This document shows, piece by piece, positions 1 through 6,207 of a stretch of DNA of 8,028 bases. Made by a program: the position numbers and the translations under genes. How positions within the stretch are numbered: position 1 is the stretch's first letter; the number at the start of each line of letters is the position of its first letter. The notes under the pieces are model-generated. The model was not told the DNA's origin. It did no database searches and saw only the letters and a list, made by a program, of their open reading frames with translations. The DNA lies in contig CAIRND010000438.1 of NCBI GenBank assembly GCA_903879825.1, positions 1 to 8,028 on the forward strand, given 5' to 3'. Source of the DNA: an uncultured Geobacteraceae bacterium. Lineage in GTDB: Bacteria > Desulfobacterota > Desulfuromonadia > Geobacterales > Pseudopelobacteraceae.

Positions 1-323
1 AAGGAGCGCTCTGCCTTCAGGCCGCTTTGCACTAAAGTCGCCTCCACCTGCTGTTGCTGCAGGTAGGTTGGTTCACTGACAACGCCAAAATTAAGACCCC
101 CACTGCCAACATCAAGGCGGGCCGATTCGGCGGTGATAATCAGGTTAGCCCCATATTTACGAACCTCTTCAGCAACTCGTCTCTCCATAGAGAACGAAAC
201 GATACCAAGTGCAGTAGCAAGGCTGGAAGCCATAGCCAGAACTGCCAGCAATAGGACAGTACGTCCCTTACGATGAGCCAATGCCTGAAAGACAAGATGT
301 ATAAGCCAACGACGTCTGTTCAT
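1..323 (-). CDS. FtsX/MacB-type ABC transporter permease, N-terminal part (runs off left edge)
   Basis: The gene begins at the ATG at 321-323 and stays open for 107 codons to the window edge. The product starts MNRRRWLIHLVFQALAHRKG, followed by one hydrophobic segment (about residues 22-43) and then an extracytoplasmic stretch. This is the usual beginning of a FtsX/MacB-family permease: a short basic cytoplasmic tail, TM1, then a large periplasmic domain. The segment after TM1 (RRVAEEVRKYGANLIITAES) resembles the same place in the upstream permease (ALELRSYGANILLEPS), so the two are paralogues and probably pair as a heterodimer. The start lies one base after the TAA of the upstream gene, with AAGGGA as ribosome binding site, so the two are cotranscribed. 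The remaining TM segments and probably an ABC ATPase lie beyond the left edge. The substrate cannot be read from this fragment. Confidence 0.85.
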   Translation of the reverse strand, partial: MNRRRWLIHLVFQALAHRKGRTVLLLAVLAMASSLATALGIVSFSMERRVAEEVRKYGANLIITAESARLDVGSGGLNFGVVSEPTYLQQQQVEATLVQSGLKAERS

Positions 324-324
324 A

Positions 325-1554
325 TTATCCCTTCAAAACTGTTACCGGCTCAATCAGAAGTGCACGGCGCAGCGGGGCGATACTTCCAGCTATGGCAACT
401 GTGAAGGCAGAGATAATAGCGGTAGGAAAAAGCCAGATTGGGGAGACTATGCTGGAATCAAAGACCGTGCGGCTGATGATCTGGGCAAGCTGGTCACCGA
501 GCAGGTAACCGACAACTCCACCCGCTAGCGATATTATAAGAGTTTCCCCAAGAAAAATGGCTGAAATTTGGAAACGATCCGCTCCGACAGCTTTCATCAA
601 AGCGATTTCCCGACTCCGCTCCGCCATAGAAGCCATCAAGCTGGTTGATACGGCTGTAGCCGAGGCACACAAAGCCAGAATAGTCAGAAAAAGCATGACG
701 CTGTTCAATTTGGTGAGCAACGCTCCTTCGGCACTTGCTATCTGCCAAATCGGCTTGGCGCGACTTCCCGCCATAACCTCTTCGACATTTTTAGCCACCG
801 AGGTGACATAGGCCGTGCAGTACCACTTTTCGAATTCGTCCTTGGTCATGGTTGCCGGATCTTTCTTGCCGAAAGCATCCATCGGCACCGTCAGGGCGCT
901 TACCAAAACCCGGGATACCTTACCCTGTTGAAGAAGTAGCTCCTGAACCGTAACGAGAGGTGCAAATAACTGTTCTTCCTCAAATCCTCCGGTAGTGACA
1001 ATACCGACTACCCGAAAATGCCGGGTACGTCCACGAACAGTTGCATCCAGTTCCTTGCCGACGGCGGTTCCGAGGCGCTTCGCCAGCGTCGCCCCGATAA
1101 TAGCCTCATCCGGCCCGGTCGGCCAACTCCCCTGAACTTCCCACCAGGGTGCAATACCCTTTATTCCCTGAGTGCTGGAATCCTCACCCGGCACATCTAG
1201 TTGTTTAGCAAACCATGTTCCTGAAACAATTCCCCGTTCCTTTTTTCCGCCGGCAGAGAATTCAGCGACTCCGAACAGATATGGTGTAAAGCCGGTGATA
1301 TTGTACTTCCAAAAGACCGTCTTTATTTTAGGCAGGTCTTCTTCACGCAAAAAACCGCCCCCCTCAACGGCGGACGGTTCAAGAAGGATATTGGCACCAT
1401 AACTGCGTAGTTCCAGCGCCATCTTATGAGATATTTCACCTGAAATACCGAGGAAGGCCGTGGCCACAGCTGCGCCCATGGCGATGGAAAGAAACACCAA
1501 AAAGACGGCTTTTGGGCGTTTGAGGAAAGATTTTTTGAGGATGCGGAAGAGCAC
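325..1554 (-). CDS. FtsX/MacB-type ABC transporter permease
   Basis: Inner-membrane permease of the FtsX/MacB fold, 409 residues from the chosen start. It shows TM1 at about residues 16-37, a periplasmic domain of about 240 residues, then TM segments at about 282-305, 330-357 and 372-394. The cytoplasmic loop after TM2 holds MAERSREIALMKAVGAD, the typical coupling-helix sequence of this family that contacts the ATPase. The C-terminus APLRRALLIEPVTVLKG is also typical. I chose GTG at 1554 because GGAG (1562-1565) stands 7 bases before it. A GTG at 1578 is in frame (417 residues) but has no ribosome binding site. Tandem permeases of this kind occur in the Campylobacter Cj1661/Cj1662 iron-uptake locus with P19 and in MacB-like exporters. 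The neighbours that would decide (DUF2318 protein, ATPase) are not visible, so the substrate is unknown. Confidence 0.88.
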   Translation of the reverse strand: MLFRILKKSFLKRPKAVFLVFLSIAMGAAVATAFLGISGEISHKMALELRSYGANILLEPSAVEGGGFLREEDLPKIKTVFWKYNITGFTPYLFGVAEFSAGGKKERGIVSGTWFAKQLDVPGEDSSTQGIKGIAPWWEVQGSWPTGPDEAIIGATLAKRLGTAVGKELDATVRGRTRHFRVVGIVTTGGFEEEQLFAPLVTVQELLLQQGKVSRVLVSALTVPMDAFGKKDPATMTKDEFEKWYCTAYVTSVAKNVEEVMAGSRAKPIWQIASAEGALLTKLNSVMLFLTILALCASATAVSTSLMASMAERSREIALMKAVGADRFQISAIFLGETLIISLAGGVVGYLLGDQLAQIISRTVFDSSIVSPIWLFPTAIISAFTVAIAGSIAPLRRALLIEPVTVLKG

Positions 1555-1561
1555 AGATCTT

Positions 1562-1565
1562 CTCC
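1562..1565 (-). promoter_or_regulatory. Ribosome binding site deciding the permease start
   Basis: GGAG on the minus strand, 7 bases upstream of GTG 1554. The longer in-frame GTG at 1578 has no purine-rich sequence at the right distance, so the shorter protein is preferred. Confidence 0.6.
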
Positions 1566-1660
1566 GTAATACGTGCACAAACAGGCAGTCAATTCACCAG
1601 GCGTCTCCGCTGAAGGACGGTTATTTTACCTTTTTTAGAACGAATCTGATGCTGGAGCTA

Positions 1661-1694
1661 ATAAAAAACCCCGTTCACTTTAATTGACGGGGTC
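1661..1694 (-). terminator. Intrinsic terminator after the DUF1640 gene
   Basis: On the minus strand ACCCCGT (1687-1693) pairs with ACGGGGT (1668-1674) around a 12-base loop and is followed by TTTTTTATT. This is a rho-independent terminator oriented for leftward transcription. It ends the DUF1640 unit 30 bases after its stop codon and insulates it from the permease genes downstream. Confidence 0.85.
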
Positions 1695-1723
1695 AATGAT
1701 GATTGAGTATTTGATGCAGTTTT

Positions 1724-1966
1724 CTAAAAGAACTGTTTTGCAAAGTTGGCAACCGATATTGCGATAACAACACCCAACATCCATTTAACAAGAACCAACT
1801 CCGCACGAATAGTATCAATATCAGTTTTAGTTGCTAGAGTCGTATCAAGAGCTTCTGCAAAAGCATCTTTCTGAGCTTCTGCAAAAGCAGCCGCCTGTTC
1901 ACGAGAGACACCCGCTCTCTCTAATTTCTCTACAAACTTCAAAGTATCAAAAGTAATTGTCGACAT
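1724..1966 (-). CDS. DUF1640 (CCDC90-like) coiled-coil membrane-anchored protein
   Basis: A protein of 80 residues starting MSTITFDTLKFVEKLERAGV. It has an Ala/Glu-rich helical middle (AAAFAEAQKDAFAEALDTTL), a segment TKTDIDTIRAELVLVKWMLG and one C-terminal TM segment (about 60-77). This is the arrangement of bacterial DUF1640 proteins (Pfam PF07798, related to the mitochondrial CCDC90/MCUR1 coiled-coil proteins): an N-terminal head, a coiled coil and a tail anchor. The bacterial function is not established. ATG 1966 is chosen over ATG 1993 because AGAGG (1973-1977) lies 6 bases upstream and because the family starts at MSTITFDTLKFV. Also, position 1993 lies upstream of the expected transcription start. 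A 15-bp direct repeat inside the gene encodes the repeated AFAEA segment. The gene has its own promoter and terminator, so it is probably monocistronic. Confidence 0.85.
   Translation of the reverse strand: MSTITFDTLKFVEKLERAGVSREQAAAFAEAQKDAFAEALDTTLATKTDIDTIRAELVLVKWMLGVVIAISVANFAKQFF
1851..1889 (-). repeat. 15-bp direct repeat inside the DUF1640 gene
   Basis: GCTTCTGCAAAAGCA occurs at 1851-1865 and again at 1875-1889, 24 bp apart. It encodes an 8-residue periodic unit (FAEAQKDA / FAEALDTT) in the predicted coiled coil. This suggests an in-frame internal duplication. Confidence 0.8.
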
Positions 1967-1983
1967 AGCAGACCTCTGCCTGA

Positions 1984-2012
1984 ACCATAACAAGCTACCG
2001 TTATTATGTCAA
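1984..2012 (-). promoter_or_regulatory. Sigma-70 promoter of the DUF1640 gene
   Basis: On the minus strand TTGACA (2007-2012) is followed after exactly 17 bases by TATGGT (1984-1989). The -35 box is a perfect match to consensus and the spacing is ideal. Transcription should start near 1977, which leaves a leader of about 11 bases consisting mainly of the ribosome binding site AGAGG. Confidence 0.7.
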
Positions 2013-2044
2013 ACAGAAGATTCAGAGAATAAGATAGTTCCCGT

Positions 2045-2476
2045 TCAACTTTTCTTCAGTTCCGCACGCATTTCAGCCGGCAGCGATTCCTTAAGCAGCT
2101 CAACCCTCTTTTGCATCCGCCGCCACGCGTATATCCCCCAGACAACCGCTGCGAACATCATAACATGCTTCACCGCCAGTGCAGGAACCTGAAGTTTGTC
2201 AGCCGCATTAGCCCATTCAAAACTGGTATAAAAAATGGTGCGCGGCACACCGCCCAGAATGACCCACCACAGTGCAAACTTGAACAGTTTCTTCATGTGG
2301 CTGTTCGTCTTCAGGAAGAAGAGTGTTGCTTGCGGCGTGTTCATAGATGTCTGAATACGGAGGATGGCATGGAGAGCAAAGCCACTTCCAACCAACAAGC
2401 CAGTTGCCATGTCATGAAAATAATTGTTCATCATGATAACTACACCCAGACCGGGACCTATATCGAAAGTCGGCAT
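2045..2476 (-). CDS. Small integral membrane protein of unknown function, possible b-haem binder
   Basis: I do not recognise the family of this 143-residue protein. It has about three TM segments (roughly 17-40, 63-83 and 100-118) and a basic, charged C-terminal tail (RRMQKRVELLKESLPAEMRAELKKS). Histidines H21 and H36 lie in or next to TM1 (NYFHDMATGLL, FALHAIL) and H104 at the start of TM3 (VKHVMMFAAVVWGIYAW). His-bearing helices of this style occur in CopD-like and other membrane cytochrome b proteins, so haem b binding is possible, but this is inference. The ATG at 2476 has AGGA 8 bases upstream (AGGATATGATAAATG); ATG codons at residues 15 and 16 are alternatives. It follows the WG-repeat lipoprotein gene by 112 bases and lies downstream of the cytochrome c maturation genes, which weakly supports an electron-transport role. 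No CXXCH motif is present. Confidence 0.75.
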   Translation of the reverse strand: MPTFDIGPGLGVVIMMNNYFHDMATGLLVGSGFALHAILRIQTSMNTPQATLFFLKTNSHMKKLFKFALWWVILGGVPRTIFYTSFEWANAADKLQVPALAVKHVMMFAAVVWGIYAWRRMQKRVELLKESLPAEMRAELKKS

Positions 2477-2588
2477 TTATCATATCCTTTGTATGTGCAG
2501 CTTGTATGAAGCTTGTAAGATGATTTTTGTTGGAAATGAAAAACAAATATTCTTCAAATTCTCATCCTCAGTGTTCATCATTCGTCAG

Positions 2589-3671
2589 TTACAACTTTGG
2601 TGGAGCTTGTGCAAAATGCGTATAAAAGTTTATATATTGATCAATGGTGCGCTGATCCCAATCGAATTTAGGCTCTATCACCATTTTCCCGGTTTTGTCG
2701 ATATAGCCACACTTATCACCAACCTGAACGGGAGCAAGACCATGAACAAAAATTGAGCCCGACTGAAACTGAGGGTTTATCACCATCTTCCCCTGCTTGT
2801 TTATATAACCAATCTTCTTGTTCACCACCACCGGCGCCAACCCTTCAGTAAAGATCGTAGGTACATCAAAATCCTGCGAAAATATCGGTTTCCCGTTTAT
2901 ATCAATTAACCGCCATTTACTATTTTCAAGCACCGCAGCAACACCCTCATGAAAGTTGGTGCCTTGATCGAACACAGCAGTAATTACCATTTTGCCCGTT
3001 GTATCTATATAGCCGATTAAACCATGCTTTCCGTTGATTTTAACCATTGCACGTCCATCAAAAAACATGGCAGCTTCATCGAATTGTACGGGGATCACCA
3101 TTTTCCCCGTTTTGTCTACATAGCCAAACTTCTTCCCGATCTTTACGGCAGCCAAACCATTTGAAAAGTTGTTGGCATCATCAAACTCCGGTTTAATGAT
3201 AAACTTCCCCATATTATTAATAAATCCGGCTTTTCCGCTGTTATTTTTGACGATGGCAGCTGGTGCCAGCCCCTCCGTAAAAGCAAAGGTAGACAAGTAT
3301 TCAACATCAGTTATCATTTTCCCACTCTGGTCTATATAGCCCCAACGTTCACCTTTCAATACAGCAGCCCGGCCGTTAAGAAAAAACAGCGCACCGTCAT
3401 ACGCAGGTGGGATTACCATCTTTCCTTTTGTATCAATGTAACCATATTTTCCGAACTGGCTCACGGCTGCCATCCCTTCGGAGAATAATGAAGCCATTTC
3501 ATATTGTACTGGAATCACAATTTTACCGTTCAGATCACAGTATCCATAATGTTTGTCTATTTTTACCAGCAATAAAGGCAATTTATCATCAAAAACCACC
3601 TGCTTTTCTTCTTTTTTGCAGCCGGAGCATAGTACCAACAGAGCCAGCAATAAAATTAGTACACTTTTCAA
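2589..3671 (-). CDS. WG-repeat lipoprotein
   Basis: A protein of 360 residues with a lipoprotein signal peptide (MKSVLILLLALLVLCSGC; predicted lipidated Cys18) followed by almost nothing but WG (KWG) repeats. I count nine units, starting near residues 42, 76, 110, 148, 182, 219, 253, 287 and 321 with a period of mostly 34. The core reads GYIDKTGKMVIP, and each unit is followed by a segment like FDxxxxFxxGLAPV. The fourth (GFINNMGKFII) and seventh (RLIDINGKPIF) units are the most degenerate. WG repeats are thought to form beta-rich solenoid or propeller-like scaffolds; no catalytic role is known, so a surface or periplasmic binding role is the most one can infer. The start is TTG at 3669-3671 with a strong GGAGG 6 bases upstream. 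It begins 35 bases after the ResB stop, so cotranscription with ResB is likely. No domain follows the repeats apart from a short tail. Confidence 0.9.
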   Translation of the reverse strand: MKSVLILLLALLVLCSGCKKEEKQVVFDDKLPLLLVKIDKHYGYCDLNGKIVIPVQYEMASLFSEGMAAVSQFGKYGYIDTKGKMVIPPAYDGALFFLNGRAAVLKGERWGYIDQSGKMITDVEYLSTFAFTEGLAPAAIVKNNSGKAGFINNMGKFIIKPEFDDANNFSNGLAAVKIGKKFGYVDKTGKMVIPVQFDEAAMFFDGRAMVKINGKHGLIGYIDTTGKMVITAVFDQGTNFHEGVAAVLENSKWRLIDINGKPIFSQDFDVPTIFTEGLAPVVVNKKIGYINKQGKMVINPQFQSGSIFVHGLAPVQVGDKCGYIDKTGKMVIEPKFDWDQRTIDQYINFYTHFAQAPPKL

Positions 3672-3677
3672 TTTATA

Positions 3678-3682
3678 CCTCC
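3678..3682 (-). promoter_or_regulatory. Strong ribosome binding site for a TTG start
   Basis: GGAGG on the minus strand stands 6 bases before the TTG initiation codon of the WG-repeat lipoprotein. The signal peptide begins right at this codon, which confirms the start. Confidence 0.75.
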
Positions 3683-3706
3683 ATTTTTGATATTAGGATG
3701 AGATGC

Positions 3707-5080
3707 TCATACATCGCCACTGTTTAGGCCTGTTTGGTGTCCAACAATATCATCAAACAGTTTGGTAAATTCATCTTCGGCCAGATTTTTATAGAACTCG
3801 GACTTCGCCGCGACAACAAGATGCCGAACGCCATTTTCTTCACGAACTGCGCCGACAATCTCACGGCGGAAAAAGAGCAACCGCCATATAACGGCACAAC
3901 ACGCTATAATAAAACCGGTGTAAAGGATCGATACACCGCGTTCTTTAATAACGTAAAAACGCACCCAGAATGGCATTTCCTGCAATTCAAGCCGGTGACC
4001 GTTAAATTCAAGGACACCATTATTTGTGATAGTCCCCTCGCCTATTTTTTCCCCATTATGTTCCACAACTATAAAGAATGTTGGATTCTTAAATTCCTGA
4101 GTTCGTGTGGTCGCCACACCTTTTTCCAGGACATAATCCGGGTAGAAACGGGTAGTAAAGCTGTACCCTGCCAGTGTAAATCGATCTTGTCTTCCTTGAA
4201 GTACATCTAATTTGAAATAAGCACCTTCAATATCTTTTCCGGAAAGGTCTTTCAGGACAAAGAGTGGCGCCATTCCCAAATGTTTGAATACAAAAAAAGT
4301 ATTATCCGTAATGTATGGCGTATTAATACCGACATCATGGGTCGTGCCCCGAGCATCAAGCAGCTTAACGCTGATCCCGGTCGGAGTATTTTTCACAACC
4401 TGCGGGGTAATACTGGTAACAGTAAAAGCGACCTGAGGTATTCTCCCGACTTTCGGTAATGACGGAGATGGCGATCTGTTATAGCGTTCCAGTTCTCCCA
4501 TGAAGGTCTCACCATTGGCAAGATCAACATACCCGATAAACGTGGTATAAAAGCTGATCGAACCGCCAAGAAGGATCAAGAAGAAACTAAGGTGAAAAAA
4601 AGCAAACGCAAGGGGAGAGTAACGGTTTTTAACTCCAAAAAAGCCATTTTCATCGCCCAGCAGAGCATAACCGCGTTTACCAAGTAAAGCGAGGATAGCA
4701 GTACCGTCAATGTCGTCTGGTAGAGTATATGTTTTGCGGAAAATGTAGCCGGTTGCAGTCTCCGGAGCAACGATCCGCGACGCAGGCATCTCTATTCGCT
4801 TCCTGACTAAGGGCATCCTCTGCCATATAACAAGCGCAAGATTAAGGAAAAAAAGACACCACAATGATAGTGACAGCCAGGACGAATAAATCTCCGTTAA
4901 TTGCAGAGCATCGAGAAAAGAAACCAGTGCGGGAGAGCTTTTTTGCCACTCAAAATAGATATCTTTTACCAATGATTTTTGCGGAATCACCAGACCAAGG
5001 GCGAAGATAATACCCAGCAGGCAAATAAGCACAATAGTAAAGCGGAGTGAGCTGAGGTATTTTATTAGTTTATTGAGCAT
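3707..5080 (-). CDS. resB: Cytochrome c biogenesis protein ResB (Ccs1)
   Basis: One half of the System II (Ccs) cytochrome c synthase. With CcsA it moves haem across the inner membrane and attaches it to CXXCH apocytochromes on the periplasmic side. The 457-residue product has the ResB layout: TM1 (about 13-32) ending in GLVIPQK, the counterpart of the family's IPQ motif; TM2 (about 68-86); TM3 (about 155-175) with FFHLSFFLILLGGS carrying H163; a periplasmic domain of about 200 residues; and TM4 (about 385-403), followed by a cytoplasmic tail. H163 is the likely counterpart of the transmembrane histidine that helps take up haem in fused CcsBA proteins. The ATG at 5080 has only a weak upstream GGA, so translation may be modest. 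It is separated from ccsA by 154 bases containing an inverted repeat, and precedes the WG-repeat lipoprotein by 35 bases. Confidence 0.92.
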   Translation of the reverse strand: MLNKLIKYLSSLRFTIVLICLLGIIFALGLVIPQKSLVKDIYFEWQKSSPALVSFLDALQLTEIYSSWLSLSLWCLFFLNLALVIWQRMPLVRKRIEMPASRIVAPETATGYIFRKTYTLPDDIDGTAILALLGKRGYALLGDENGFFGVKNRYSPLAFAFFHLSFFLILLGGSISFYTTFIGYVDLANGETFMGELERYNRSPSPSLPKVGRIPQVAFTVTSITPQVVKNTPTGISVKLLDARGTTHDVGINTPYITDNTFFVFKHLGMAPLFVLKDLSGKDIEGAYFKLDVLQGRQDRFTLAGYSFTTRFYPDYVLEKGVATTRTQEFKNPTFFIVVEHNGEKIGEGTITNNGVLEFNGHRLELQEMPFWVRFYVIKERGVSILYTGFIIACCAVIWRLLFFRREIVGAVREENGVRHLVVAAKSEFYKNLAEDEFTKLFDDIVGHQTGLNSGDV

Positions 5081-5098
5081 ATATCCATTTAAGATGAG

Positions 5099-5204
5099 GA
5101 ATGATGAGAGAGGAGAGAGATAATTGATGAGAGATGAAGTTATATCCGGGTGAATTTAAAAAAAAATCACTCACATCAAATTTGTACATAATCTCTCATC
5201 ATTT
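5099..5204. repeat. Inverted repeat between ccsA and resB
   Basis: AATGATGAGAGA (5100-5111) and its exact reverse complement TCTCTCATCATT (5192-5203) form a 12-bp inverted repeat with 80 bases between. A second direct-oriented copy, TGATGAGAGAT (5125-5135), matches the right arm over 11 bp, so two left arms compete for one right arm. A run of nine T residues on the minus strand (5158-5166) lies between the arms. The right arm and the T run are not set up as a simple terminator. It could fold in the mRNA just upstream of resB, or be a remnant of a dispersed repeat. Confidence 0.7.
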
Positions 5205-5234
5205 TAGTCATCTACTATGTAATAACCTGCGTGT

Positions 5235-6071
5235 TTACCGGACTTGAAACATATGAAGACTGGTATTGACTACCAGATTCACCCCAAAGAAGCAGATAAT
5301 AACTGAACTCAGAGCTCCAATGGCAAGCCAGGCGAGCCGCTTATCACGCCAGCCGAAGGTAACTCTCAGGTGGATGGTAATTCCATAGGTAAGCCAGGAG
5401 ATAAGAGACCACGTTTCAACGGGGTCCCAACTCCAGTAACTGCCCCAGAGATCTTTTGCCCAGATTGCGCCGGCAGATATCATTATTGTATCGGTGATGA
5501 AACCAAAAACGACATAGCGGAAAATCAGTTCGTCGAGCCGACCAAGTGAAGGAAACCGCTCGTATGCCGGGTTCGGCACCGGCAGTGATTCGCTCTTTTT
5601 TTTCAGAAGAAAAACTACACCCGCTGCCATAGCAAGAGAATAAGCACCAAACGATAGCCAGGCAAAGTAGACATGGATATACAGCCATACTGTTTTCAGA
5701 CTGGCAGCCATTGGGGTCAGCGAAGGATTCTGCATATAACCGTAGCCAAGCATAATAAGTACAAGAGGAACAGTTCCAACGGCTAGCCCTTGCAGCTGTT
5801 TGTTCTGCCAACCAACAAAAAGTGTCCCGGCGATAATAAACCAGCCCCCCATAAGGGCATATTCATAATGCCCCGACCAGGGGAGATGCCCCGTAGCATT
5901 AAATCTGGCGTAAATTGAAAATGTCTGGGCAAGAAAACCAAAACCAACAAGTAGTGTCACTTTCGTAATTATGCGCGGGTTCTTGAACACAAAAGAGTAA
6001 ATAAATCCAACACCGGCAAATGCATATATAACCATTGATACCAAGTAAAAGACTGTTTCCCAGTAAGCCAT
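5235..6071 (-). CDS. ccsA: Cytochrome c biogenesis protein CcsA/ResC (WWD haem-handling protein)
   Basis: The haem-presenting half of the System II cytochrome c synthase, 278 residues with about eight TM segments. The tryptophan-rich WWD segment is intact at about residues 204-221 (WAKDLWGSYWSWDPVETW). Three histidines sit where haem ligands are known in fused CcsBA: H133 (YIHVYFAW) before the WWD loop, H234 (ITIHLRVTFG) in the helix after it, and H273 (NTSLHMF) near the C-terminus. The spacing between the last two is 39 residues, consistent with the pair I recall from Helicobacter CcsBA (His858 and His897). ATG 6071 has AAGGA 7 bases upstream. The gene lies between two ResB-like genes. This length is at the short end for the family and lacks any fused ResB part, so this is a split system. 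Confidence 0.95.
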   Translation of the reverse strand: MAYWETVFYLVSMVIYAFAGVGFIYSFVFKNPRIITKVTLLVGFGFLAQTFSIYARFNATGHLPWSGHYEYALMGGWFIIAGTLFVGWQNKQLQGLAVGTVPLVLIMLGYGYMQNPSLTPMAASLKTVWLYIHVYFAWLSFGAYSLAMAAGVVFLLKKKSESLPVPNPAYERFPSLGRLDELIFRYVVFGFITDTIMISAGAIWAKDLWGSYWSWDPVETWSLISWLTYGITIHLRVTFGWRDKRLAWLAIGALSSVIICFFGVNLVVNTSLHMFQVR

Positions 6072-6207
6072 AATAAGATCCTTGTTGGGTACGGTAAAAT
6101 GAAGCTAATACATACTCAATGCTTGTTAACACGTCCCAGTTTTTTCATATTTTACGCGGTTCCCGGATGTAATAATAAAACGACAACCAATACATATACC
6201 AACGGAG

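Noticed and set aside
54..254. Short plus-strand open frame
   Set aside because: Antisense to the partial FtsX-type permease, whose N-terminus is convincing.
1323..1592. Minus-strand open frame overlapping the permease start
   Set aside because: Same strand but a different frame; the protein is not permease-like, while the permease frame has a good ribosome binding site and TM1.
2493..2519. Imperfect tandem repeat around AGCTTGTA upstream of the small membrane protein
   Set aside because: Only two short imperfect units; could easily arise by chance and shows no link to a promoter.
3734..4210. 158-codon open frame on the plus strand
   Set aside because: It lies wholly antisense to the well-supported resB gene, has no recognisable protein character and no clear start signals.
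5149..5171. Possible terminator with nine T residues between ccsA and resB
   Set aside because: The T run lies inside the loop of a weak GTGA/TCAC stem rather than after a GC-rich stem.
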